Positions 54,189 through 64,000 of a DNA stretch of 64,000 bases are shown one piece after another (the stretch's first letter is position 1; each line of letters starts with the position of its first letter). Source of the stretch: Lepidodermella squamata. Lineage: Eukaryota; Gastrotricha. The stretch is taken from positions 1 to 64,000 of the forward strand of contig JBLDXI010000017.1 of NCBI GenBank assembly GCA_047495785.1, in the 5' to 3' direction. Below the pieces are notes generated by a model that saw only the letters and a list, made by a program, of their open reading frames with translations, made no database searches and had not been told where the DNA came from. Both the position numbers and the translations under genes were made by a program.

Positions 54189-55512
54189 ATGGTCCCGTTA
54201 TTTTGCCTGGTCTTGATACTTGGAACTGGTTTGAGCAATGGGCAATCAGGAGATGCCGATTTTCTACCCGTTGAAGACACAGTCGCTGAAGCTATGAAAA
54301 AGAAGTGCAATCTGCTAAGCACATCGCGCCCTGTCGCAAATTTTTTCGACCCCGTCAAAATCAAATTAACTTTCAGTCCTTTCCGCTTTCAAGGCATTGA
54401 AGACCGTGAGCAAAGGTTAGGTTATCACACTTCCGCACTGTAATGTTCATAATGCAGTCCTCCATTTCAGATTTTTAGTATTCGGCGAACTTGACATCGA
54501 ATGGGACCATCCTTGTGTCAGTTGGAACTTGACGGAAACTAATGTGCCCCAATTTACTATGAGCGCCCAGGTCGGATGGTGCCCTCAGATTGTTCTGGTG
54601 AATGCCCCGAATGAAGAGTCATATTGGACTACGGAGAAGTTCGCGCTTATCTGAAAGCTGATTTTATATATTGACATACTCTATTTCCTCTAGCTACTTT
54701 AAAAATTATGGTAACATTGATTACAGATATCTGGGATCAGCATTCATCCCGGTGGTCGCAACATTCGAAACACTATGCCCACTAAAGTAAGTTGACAAGA
54801 GGAAACTTAGGATCGATTTTTGACCGGCTTTTTCAGGTTGAAGAAGTTTCCTTTCGACGAGCAAACTTGCTCTTTTACCTTCGAGTCATTCACCACGATA
54901 TCCAGACAACAGTTTGAGGTGGCTAATGTATCCTACCTGGTTTCGCCATCAGATACGTCTTTCATTACTCCAACCGATGTATGGCGTTTAAAGAAATCAA
55001 GCGCTCGACTATCATCTATGGTCTACGAAGGCATGGCTGGCATTTTAGGCAACGAATACCACCGTGCCATTTTCGAATTCACTCTGATGAGAGAATCATC
55101 TTATTACCTAATCACCATGTTCTATCCATGCTTCGCCCTGGTCATCCTGCTGCTTAATGTCGGATTCATGCCGCCATACCACCCTGATCGGCCTGCGTAC
55201 TGCGTCACAGTCGTACTCGCCTTCACTGTATTAATATCGAGTATCAACGAGTCTCTACCCAAGTCTTCGGAACTTTGCTATGCCTTTGTATTCATGGCTT
55301 TTCAAATGGGAATAGGCGTTGCATGTACAATCTACACGACTGTAGCATGTGCTTGTGCGGAACTGAAGTATTTTAAAAAGAATACCGACCGCTCGATATT
55401 TGGACGCAAAATTTCGCTAATACGCTGTGTTGATCTGTCATTTTTCTCTTTTCTTCTCATAGTCACCTTGATAGTAGACGGTGCATTATTTGCTCTAATG
55501 GTGACGCCTTGA
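54189..55512 (+). CDS. Cys-loop ligand-gated channel subunit E (type II)
   Basis: Exons 54189-54415, 54471-54638, 54694-54786 and 54837-55512 encode 387 residues; phase-2 introns. Start at 54189 (MVPLFCLVLILGTGLSNG). Type II N-terminus AMKKKCNLLSTSRP, Cys-loop CPLKLKKFPFDEQTC, M2 DRPAYCVTVVLAFTVLI, short M3-M4 loop (LKYFKKNTDRSIFGRK). Very close paralogue of gene G. Confidence 0.87.
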
Positions 55513-56262
55513 ATAAAAAATATCCCAACTGAAAATCCATTAAGATATGCAAAAACGCTATTGTTCGATCATAAATATCGCGGAAAGAATTTTCGCCACT
55601 GATTTCTCCACCCGAATCCTATTCTAGGGGTAATAAGAGTGAGAAGTGGGGTTGATTGGACTCTCGGATGCAAGGTGGTTCTGCTGTCTGCTCGATTGGC
55701 TTTGGATGGCTATCAATTCGACTGTCACGAGGCCTTCAACACCTCGGTTTGCAGAGTGGCTTCAAAATCGATTCGCTGTATCTTCTAGCTTTCAATGTCG
55801 CAAGTGATGCCGTGTTGTGATTTCTGGGATCCAATGCTGCCCGGGCATCCTCGGCTTTCATCGAAAACTGGCCGATTGTTGATCTCCGCGACATACTAGA
55901 CGAAGTCTTCTCAGTTTTCGCGAATTCCTGGACAAGTTCTGCCCGATTTTCGCGAGCTCGTGGCTAAGTGCTGTTCGATTGGGGTTTGGGGTGAGTGCGG
56001 CTCGATTCGATACCTGTCGGTTGCTATTTCTCCCAAAATGCTGCCCAATTTTCACTCAATTTCTGTTGATTCTTAATACAATTCTTTTAGGAGTGTTTCT
56101 TTAACTGTTTTTGACGGTCTCTTGTGTGATTGGCAAGTGGGGTTTTGGTGATAGGTATATTTTTCCGGACAAATATCATTTTTGATATAAATATATCAAA
56201 AAATCTCTGCTTGTAACGCGCTACACGAGTGCTCGAAAAGTGTCGTACCCGAGGATTGAACC
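55513..56262. other. Intergenic region with tRNA-like B-box fragment
   Basis: Contains repeated TTCGCGA/CCGATTTTCGCGAG-type motifs around 55915-55965, and at 56252-56262 a pol III B box (GGGTTCAATCC on the minus strand) inside a tRNA-3'-half-like stretch. It directly abuts broken channel gene F and replaces that gene's first exon, so it may be a SINE piece. Confidence 0.45.
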
Positions 56263-57336
56263 CGGGCTGCCTTTCTGAGATTTTTGTGATTTTTGGACAG
56301 CTTGAAGTTTCTTGGAAACATCCCTGCACAGTACGGAACGCATCTAAAACAGGCATAGAAGGCGTTGAAGTTCGCTTGGCAGATAAATGGTACCCGAAGT
56401 TATTGCTGAGCAACGCCCCTGATATGGAGAATTACTGGGCTCTTGATAAGTTTGAGAAACTGCGGACTTCCGATTCAGATGAATCAATCATGATAAATTG
56501 ATTTAGATATAGCAGAGAATTCGGGATTGCAAATTACAGGGCTAGCGGTTTAGCTTTCACTGCTTATGAAATGTCATTTGTCGTAACATGCCCACTCAGG
56601 TATTACTATTTTCTCATTTCATTTCTCGAACCTCGAACAATTCAAATTTGCATTTGTAACTAGCCTGGAGAAATTTCCCTTTGATCATCAAACCTGCTCA
56701 ATAATTATTGAATCCTGGCATAACGTAAAAAAGCAGTTGATACTCGTCGATTCAAAATCAAAGCTTGTCGATCCAGAAGATACTCGCTTTGTCGAACATG
56801 TGGGGCCTTGTTAAATCCTCAGCTCGTGAAGGCTTCGCAACGTACTCAAACCTTGCGGGAATTCATAGCGGAATCAACTACTCTACGGCTGTCTTCGAGT
56901 TCACATTCAAGCGCCGTTCTGCAATCTACATGATAAGCCTGTTCTATCCAAGTGTGTCCTTGATTGTTCTTCTTCTCGCTGCGGTATTCATTCGGCCACA
57001 CCATCCAGATCGACCAGCGTTTTGCGTTACCGTCGTCTTGGCATACGTGGTTTTGCTATCAACAGTAACTGAAGCCCTTTTCCGAAAACATCTAACGTGA
57101 GCTATGCAACGATTTTCATGGCGTTTCAGCTTGGAGTTGGAGTTTTGTGCACAGTTTATTGCATGATGGCGCGCGGATTGTCGGCGCAGAATAAATACTA
57201 CAGATATCATAAAATTACATTTCTCAGTTACACTGTGTCACAAATTCGCTGGTATGATGCCATGTTTTTCCCGTTTTTGGCACTCACAACCTTAACAGTT
57301 GATTGCCTGCTATTATACCGGATGACTGCTGATTAA
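56263..57336 (+). pseudogene. Cys-loop channel gene F (type I), broken
   Basis: Paralogue of gene D without exon 1. Exon 2-like sequence (about 56271-56448) starts after tRNA-like DNA and has two extra T at its start relative to D. Exon 3 (about 56517-56600, ending at a GTATTA donor) is intact. Exon 4 starts at about 56663 with SLEKFPFDHQTC. It carries a deletion near 56790 (frameshift against gene D's FIDSSNIWSL) and an insertion near 57080 (CTTTTCCGAAAACATC) that shifts the frame again before M3. M1-M2 and M3-M4 remain readable in separate frames (56765-57100 and 57097-57336). Confidence 0.85.
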
Positions 57337-58262
57337 AAAATATCTCAAAACTCGTAATCAATTTGTGATCGATAGAATGCAAATTATCTAATTATAATCA
57401 GCAAACTCACTTTGCCTAATTAAGCTAGATTTTATGCAGCCACGATGACTGAGAGAGAAAGTCAGACTGTCAGCATTCTTCACACAGTTGAGTTGTGAGT
57501 TGAGTTGAGTTGTGGAGTTCAGGAATCTCCACATGCAGCTTAAGGCATATTTTAGCTATTGGCACCTTCGGGGAAAATCAGGCAGAAGGCAGACCCTTCG
57601 GGATGTGGATATTTTTATAGCAAAATTTCGGACCAAGCGTATTCGTGTCTTGAAAATCATGAACAATAAGAACATTTGAATATGTCAGAGCATACTACGT
57701 GAGTGCCCATTTCCGATCTTTGCGTTACAATTGGAGAGTTTCGCATTATACCGTGAATTCATAGAGAATTTGAAATGCATAGCTACTGACAAAATGAAAT
57801 CAGGAAATTCCGATATTCAGGTAATTTATAATTTAGTCAGCATAACCCTATATCGTTTTGAATTTTTCATGAGCAAAAAATTGTGTACACAATTGTGTGT
57901 GGGGTGATCCCAGTACAGCGTCACATGACCAAGAGTGCCCCCCTGCCAGCCATCAGAACGCATGCCTATTGACGCAGGAATAAAACTTGAAAGTTCATTG
58001 TCTCGGAGGTCCATTATTTAGAGTTCGATTTTACTACTTGCCATCGCGCACAAAGCTGCACTTATGGGGTAAAAATTTGCTAGATTTTGTCCGAAGCCTA
58101 TCAGAAAGTTTAGTTGATCACTTTATCCAGTGGTTAAACAGTTTTTTCGCGAGAGGCCTTAACTTGCTAACAAAATTCCATCACTAAGTCCTGCTGTTGT
58201 AGTGAGAGCTGAGCTAATAAGCGAATCTCAATCCCAAGTATCAGTCGTCATCTCGCTACATT
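57337..58262. other. Intergenic region between F and G
   Basis: Has a short GAGTTGTGAGTTGAGTTGA-type repeat at 57483-57520. Nothing else recognised apart from the conserved block that follows. Confidence 0.35.
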
Positions 58263-58413
58263 TGCCAGCTGTATAGCGAATCCAACCACGTGAGCAAATA
58301 TTTTGTCGTAAAATGTGCACTGAAGTCTCAGGTCTCATTCAAAATTATGAAATAATAATGAGCCAACATCGCCTATATCAATCTATAATTGAGTCATTTC
58401 CGAATCTCATATA
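58263..58413 (+). promoter_or_regulatory. Conserved upstream block of channel gene G
   Basis: Counterpart of 53926-54088, ending ~95 bases before the gene G start codon. Confidence 0.5.
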
Positions 58414-58508
58414 GCACATTTATTTCTATACCTTACTTGCGTATCTCAATGATGAATGAAGTGCTTATATTATTACAGCCTGCTTGCTATCCAATAGCTG
58501 GTTTCAAT

Positions 58509-59829
58509 ATGGTTTCGTTGTTGTGCTTGGTTTTGATTCTGGAATCTGGCATGAGTCTGGGGCAATCAGGTAACGCTGAGTTTCTACCGGCTGAAGATAC
58601 AGTCGCAGAAGCCATGAAAAAGAAATGTAACCTGCTAAGCACATCCCGTCCTGTCGCGAATTTTTTCGATCCGGTCAACATAAAACTAATTTTCAGCCCA
58701 TTCCGCTTTCAAGGCATTGACGACCGCGAGCAAAGGTTAGATATTCACATTTCAACAATATAGCCTTTGAAATGCAGTCATTCATTTCAGATTTTATGTG
58801 TTTGGTGAACTTGACATCGAATGGGACCACCCGTGTGTCACATGGAACTTGACAGAAACTAATGTGCCCCAATTCACTTTGAGCGCCCAGGTTGGATGGA
58901 GACCACAGATTGTTCTAGTCAATACCCCGAATGAAGAGGCTTACTGGACCACAGAGAAGTTGGTTGAAGGCTGATTTGATATATATTTAGGTACCATGTT
59001 TTTGTCTAGCTACTTCAAAAATTATGGTAATATTGACTATAGATATATGGGATCAGCTTTCATCCCAATAGTCGCAACATTCGAAACACTTTGCCCACTG
59101 CAGTAAGTTGAAAAAAGAATATATTGAGGATCAATTTTAGACTGCCTTTTTAGATTGATGAAGTTCCCATTCGACGAGCAAACCTGCTCCTTTACCTTCG
59201 AGTCATTCACCACGATAGCCCGACAAATATTTGAGGTGGCTAATGTATCATACCTGGTTTCGCCATCCGATACGTCTTTCATTACTCCTACTGATGTCTG
59301 GCGTTTGAAAAAATCAAGCGCTCGACTATCATCTATGGTCTACGAAGGCATGGCTGGCATTTTAGGCAACGAATACCACCGAGCTGTGTTTGAATTCACT
59401 CTGAAGAGAGAATCTTCGTATTATCTAATCACCATGTTCTACCCATGCTTCGCCCTGGTCATCCTGTTGCTTAATGTCGGATTCATGCCGCCATACCACC
59501 CTGACCGACCAGCGTACTGTGTCACTGTCGTACTCGCCTTCACAGTATTAATATCAAGTATCAACGAATCTCTACCCAAGTCTTCGGAACTTTGCTACGC
59601 CTTTGTATTCATGGCTTTTCAAATGGGAATAGGCGTTGCATGTACAATCTACACGACTGTAGCATGTGCTTGTGCGGAACTGAAGTATTTTCAAAAAAAT
59701 ACTGACCGCTCAATATTTGGACGCAAAATTTCTCTCATACGGTGTCTTGATCTATTCTTTTTCTCCGCTCTTCTCGTAGTCACCTTGATAGTAGACGGTG
59801 CATTATTTGCTCTAATGGCGACACCTTGA
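58509..59829 (+). CDS. Cys-loop ligand-gated channel subunit G (type II)
   Basis: Exons 58509-58735, 58791-58958, 59010-59102 and 59154-59829 encode 387 residues; phase-2 introns. The frame is open upstream to 58389, but the ATG at 58509 begins the signal peptide (MVSLLCLVLILESGMSLG), as in gene E. Type II N-terminus AMKKKCNLLSTSRP, Cys-loop CPLQLMKFPFDEQTC, M2 DRPAYCVTVVLAFTVLI, short M3-M4 loop. It differs from gene E by few residues, so the E-to-G duplication is recent. Confidence 0.87.
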
Positions 59830-60111
59830 ATAAACTATATTCCAGCTTGAGCTTAAATATTTATACCGACAGGAAACAAGAAATGCATTTTAATCGAGCC
59901 GTAAGTATGTAGTTGCCCTGGCAGTTTTTGGATAATTAGAAAAATTTAGCAATGCTGTCTAATACTCAAGGTCTCAAACTTTTGTGCGCCATTGCTTCAT
60001 TTTTACATTAGTGAGTTTTCATCTCGTCTCTCAAGTCTATGAAAGGATCGGTATGTAGCCAGTAATATTTATTGGGGCCTGAGCTCAACTTGGCCATACA
60101 TTCGTTCAACC
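59830..60111. other. Convergent intergenic region
   Basis: Between the 3' ends of channel gene G and the GPCR gene. Holds both 3' UTRs; AATATTTATT-like AT-rich motifs near 60065. No gene. Confidence 0.4.
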
Positions 60112-62801
60112 CTAAACATAAATGAAGACACCGCCTAGCATCCGAGGAGAAGATTTTCGCTTTCGCGGGTACAGCTCAGCAGTTTGAAGCCCCAAAGCTC
60201 CCATAGATGCCAAAGAAAGCACCATTGATAGAAGCACAATCAGGGCAGAGCTTTCAGTTGAAACAAGTAGGCCCAGGAATGTTGTGGCGACAAGAAGTAC
60301 CTGAACGCTGTATATGTAGGTCACCCATAAGTTAAGTGGCTCCAAAGATCGGATTGAGGCTCTAACGGCTACAGTTTTCACCGGATGAGACCTCAAGGCT
60401 TTCAATCCGCAGTGAATGACAAAGGAAATTGCGACCAGGCGGATAAATGCAAATAGGCATGACGCAGAAGCTAATATTGTCAGCAAAATTTGAGGGAAAG
60501 ATGTGAGGAAGGAATCATCAAATTGGCATTCAGTCTTATAGAGCTGTTGCGCCTCGCTAGTTGAAATGAGCCTTTGGCTGATCAGTCGCTGCTTGGCTAG
60601 GAATGGCGGGTCATTGATCGACAGTAAAACACAGGTTATTATCATCGAAAAGGCCGGCAGAATTGGAGCAAACTTTCCGATAATGTTTTTGCTGTCTTTC
60701 AAAGCTTCATATTTCGGGGGATTTTCTGAGCGGATCCGGGGTCTTCGCTGCGACCTGAAGGAAGATTCAATTTGATGAAGTCTGATATGACTAACAGCCA
60801 GGAACCGCGGATAAGTCGCTAATTTGGGTTCAAATTTTAGAAGAAGGCCTGTGACCAAGCTATTGAAACCAAAGCAAATCATCGCAGGGATCAGGATACA
60901 TCTGGGGGCAAGATCTGAATCGTGATCTATTGGGATCAAGAACGTTTCCATGAGCATCGACGCTGATCCTAGTAGAATGAAGAAATCACACAGCTGTGGC
61001 TTTTTTTTAGTTTTCCAACGGCAATATGTAAGAATTATGAGCATTACCAATCCGACTGAAGATAGAGCTGAATTAAAATAGTAGAAATATTCATAATTTA
61101 TAGATCAAGGCCATACCTTTGATTAATATATTGAGACCCAAGGAGACCCATGGAATCGGAATGCTTAACACTTCGAGCCGATCTCGTGGAGGCAAGTTGT
61201 CCAGCACTCCCGGCCAGCGGAACTCGTGTATGAACAAATGAAGTGGATGGTCATCATTTGACTTGTGGTAGCCAACTATGTGGGGTTTCCCGATTGAATT
61301 AGCGACGCGAAACTGCAGAAATGCTAGGGGCATACTCCCTGATGACCATCGGGACTGAGAGTCGTAGGAATACTCCCCCTTAAAGCCAACAAATGATATC
61401 TGGCTGACGGCTTTGCGGATAACGCCAGCTATTTTTGACGGATTTGTTAGAAAAAGCTCCAAATCACTCCTCCATTCGGTAAGAGTCATGTTTTCTATAT
61501 CAAAGAAACAATTATTGATCATTATGGAGTTGTGTTTTCCTTACCAGCATTGAGTAGTGCTTCGGTTGTGTTCAAAATTAGTCCTATGGCCATAGTCCGA
61601 TCAAAGTAGCCTGGTGCCCAGTAGTCGAAATTATAGATTTTCGATGAATTCTGGGCTATATTGTCTATGTGATACTTCAGATCAGACAAGGCTAAACCCG
61701 TTGATTCTGTCTTGTTTTCTCCGAACAATTGTGACATGGGAACATCTCCGAGCATTATTACATTACGCAGCATCTCCAGCAATGTCTCTCCCGTACACCA
61801 AGGCTTCACTTCTGGGGGTAATGCATAGTTTTCGTTGAAAGAGAAGAAGGAGAAAGTGATGAGAACGTATCCAGGGCCGTGCATTCCATATCTATGTAGG
61901 AAGCAGGCCACAGTTACCGGGTTCCAGGTTAAAGATATTATTATTCTAGGCTCTGTCACTTTCAGATCCTGGAAGGTTTCTTCTAACCAGCTACCACCCT
62001 TTGGTATCCAGTAGGGCAGTTTGGCTAAGTGTATTAGGGTGATATTTCGCTCCTCGAAACTTCTGATGAGATGATTCTCAAACTATAAATAGTTGAAGCG
62101 TTAAAATCGCCTATGGAATGTTTTGTGCTTACCATGGTGTTGTAGCTACCATCATCTGCTATAAGTGCCACTCTTCTCCAACCCATTCGAACTATAAATT
62201 CGACTATGGCCTGCGAATAATAGTCGGCACGCTCCCCCAGAGAAATAACATTGCTGTATCGGTCAAATCTTCGTGAATAGAGCTCAACGTCATTCGAATA
62301 TAAGGAAATCTGAAATACATAAACCATGTCACTTATTGAAGAGCCCAACAATGAGAAACAGTACCGCTGTCATATTCAGAGATTTGAGAATCAAGGCTGA
62401 TACTCGCTGTCCAAAAGCCTCGCATTCGTCAATCGCAACTAGGGGAAAGCGGCCATTACCATCCTCTAACCTGTGCACCAAATTCCTGATATAAACTTCC
62501 GGATCGCACTGGAAGGGGAAATATACTTCGATTCAAAGATTCAATACACCTCTAAAATTACTGTTTCTTCGATTTCTTCGAGCTCTATGCCATAATCGAC
62601 CTTCCAATCAGGCTGAGACTCGAGCCGATGCAAGGCCAGTAAACCCGCAAGGCGAGAAGCTTCTCGGACAGGAGCTCGGTAGTTGCTGAGCTTCGTTGAA
62701 ATTATCCGTATCGTAGTGTCTCTCTTAGCCTCAAGTGGGTGCGAATAATAAAAAGATATCAATAACACTAGGCTGAGCAGGAAACTGCATCCTCTATTCA
62801 T
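60112..62801 (-). CDS. GABA-B-like class C G-protein-coupled receptor
   Basis: Six exons: 62550-62801, 62365-62508, 62133-62309, 61545-62082, 61117-61494 and 60112-61067, giving 814 residues. Signal peptide (FLLSLVLLISFYYSH), then a Venus-flytrap ligand-binding region: ADYYSQAIVEFIVRMGWRRV, then EPRIIISLTWNP, then GMHGPGYVLI. ISFVGFKGEYSYDSQSRWS and the RWPGVLDNLPPRD segment correspond to the end of the GABA-B flytrap domain. There is no Cys-rich linker domain, which also points to GABA-B rather than mGluR. The last exon holds seven hydrophobic helices (for example LCDFFILLGSASMLMETFLI). GABA-B receptors couple to Gi as obligate dimers. The ligand of this divergent member is unknown. Starts at 62801 by signal peptide. 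Confidence 0.8.
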
Positions 62802-63499
62802 CCGATTGTCCTTTAGTAGAATTTTGGCATGTCTACTCTCACTAGAAGGCTAGCTCAAAGACGGAATGATTGATTTTCACGTAGTATGCTATCCATCTTC
62901 TTTGCTATTAGTCGTGATTGAATGACGTAAGGATTTTGGAGCGCTGATTTTCATCATTAAAGTCACCATTTTCGAAACGAGCATAATATTTAACCTAGAC
63001 GACTGACTATTTTTCGAAGGAGCATTTTTCCATTCCAAAATTTTTCAGTTAATGAGCGACCATCTGAGCTGATTCACGGCGGCATTCGGCTTTTTCAGGG
63101 AACAATTTAATGTCTAGAGCTTACATAATGAAATTAAAAGCTGTCGCCCCCTCCTAAAGTCACATAATTATGATTAACCCATTCGACCATATTGATTAAT
63201 GCTCCTCATTGAGTCGAACTCGATGACTCGAAAACGACATGTTTACCTTGTTACTCAAGTTACTGAAAGAAACGCCCGATAATTCAATTGACTATTGATG
63301 AAAAAGCTGTCCCCATTTTGTACTTGGTATTCATCGCGTCATCCACGCCATTTCGCGCTTCCGAAAAACACCCATTCATCGGCGCAAGTGGGTAGGTCCA
63401 TTATTTTGAATGGGTTCGTTTAACTGATGGATTCTTATAAAAACACTCATCGGTTTTTTGGCCAGACTCATTCCCACTTTTTTTTCAAGACAGCAGTAT
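62802..63499. other. Divergent intergenic region
   Basis: Between the start codons of the GPCR (leftward) and the ankyrin gene (rightward); should hold both promoters. Contains ATTTTCATCATTAAAGTC-like AT-rich stretches but no distinct element that I can name. Confidence 0.4.
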
Positions 63500-64000
63500 A
63501 TGGATACTTTAACTTTAATCGACGCAATTCGACGGCGAAACGCGGATTTGGCTAAGCTTATTCTGGACGAAGGGGATGTTACCATCGATGGCCGGGAGGA
63601 TGAAGAGGATGGTTTGACTCCTCTGCACGTTTCAGTTGGTCTGGACGATGAAATCATCACAAAGGAGCTACTGCGACGCGGCGCTAACGTCAATGCCCGA
63701 GATTCAGAGGGACGTACCCCTCTTCACTACGCAGCAAGCTGTGGCTTCATCAACATGGTCCGCCTTCTTTGCGGGGAATACAAAGCAGACCCTAGCGCTG
63801 TGGACAAATACAACAAAACCCCGGTTTGTGCTGCAGTTTTAGATGGCCATGCTGAGGTGATTAGAATCCTTATCTATGACTTCGGGGCTGATTATAGGAC
63901 AGGAATGGTAACTGGCACGACTCCGCTGTATAGATCAGCCCAGTTAGGTGACGCTAGCCTTGTAAGATTCTTCGTCGATGAATTGAAAATGGCAGTCGAT
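63500..64000 (+). CDS. Ankyrin-repeat protein, N-terminal part (runs off window)
   Basis: Open from the ATG at 63500 to the window end, 167 codons without a stop. At least four ankyrin repeats: the end of an N-terminal cap (IDAIRRRNADLAKLILDEG), GLTPLHVSVGLDDEIITKEL, RTPLHYAASCGFINMVRLLC, KTPVCAAVLDGHAEVIRIL and TTPLYRSAQLGDASLVRFF. Ankyrin repeats bind partner proteins; no other domain is visible yet. The gene is divergent from the GPCR gene. Confidence 0.85.
   Translation, partial: MDTLTLIDAIRRRNADLAKLILDEGDVTIDGREDEEDGLTPLHVSVGLDDEIITKELLRRGANVNARDSEGRTPLHYAASCGFINMVRLLCGEYKADPSAVDKYNKTPVCAAVLDGHAEVIRILIYDFGADYRTGMVTGTTPLYRSAQLGDASLVRFFVDELKMAVD

Overview
This is nuclear DNA of a small invertebrate animal. 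Genes carry introns of about 50 to 60 bases with GT-AG and some GC-AG borders, use the standard code, and encode animal families: MACPF proteins, a Niemann-Pick C1-like protein, Cys-loop channels, a GABA-B-like receptor and ankyrin repeats. A compact-genome ecdysozoan such as a tardigrade would fit, but that is inference; the sequence does not fix the species. All splicing below was done by eye, using reading frame and paralogue comparison.

Region 1 (1-16275) is a near-identical inverted array. One unit of about 3.9 kb, holding a short MACPF gene followed by the 5' half of an NPC1-like gene, occurs four times in alternating orientation (+ - + -), with a further fold-back at base 10. Copies 1-3 differ mainly by single-base indels that break frames. 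Copy 4 (12070-16275) is the only one with both genes in frame, and it carries real substitutions. The array is either a fold-back amplification or an assembly artefact at a contig end.

Region 2 (17672-30420) holds the most interesting content. An intact 15-exon gene on the minus strand (28151 to 23617) reads as a 1262-residue NPC1-like polytopic membrane protein ending in a CARD-like death-fold domain. A perforin-2-like MACPF gene lies directly upstream on the same strand (30420-28642). Copy 4 of region 1 has the same MACPF then NPC1-like order, so the pair occurs at two loci. A CARD-exon remnant lies at 17672-18233. A gag-only LTR element (18835-22092) containing a small foldback element, and a tRNA-derived SINE (22519-22873), sit between.

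Region 3 (30802-36375) has a Ly6-like membrane protein, a Ser/Thr-rich single-pass membrane protein, about 3 kb with no gene that I can support, and two related small secreted peptides.

Region 4 (37352-59829) is a tandem array of seven Cys-loop ligand-gated channel genes (six intact, one broken) on the plus strand. All have four exons with the same intron positions. Two subtypes alternate. A complete, apparently very young LTR retrovirus-like element with gag, pol and env (42985-51954, minus strand, identical 195-bp LTRs, TSD CAAC) is inserted just after the third gene.

Region 5 (60112-64000) has a GABA-B-like class C GPCR (minus strand, six exons, 814 residues) and, divergently, the start of an ankyrin-repeat gene that runs off the window.

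Functionally there are two themes: a putative pore-former plus NPC1-like/CARD membrane module that could act in endolysosomal defence (inference), and a cluster of neurotransmitter-type receptors.
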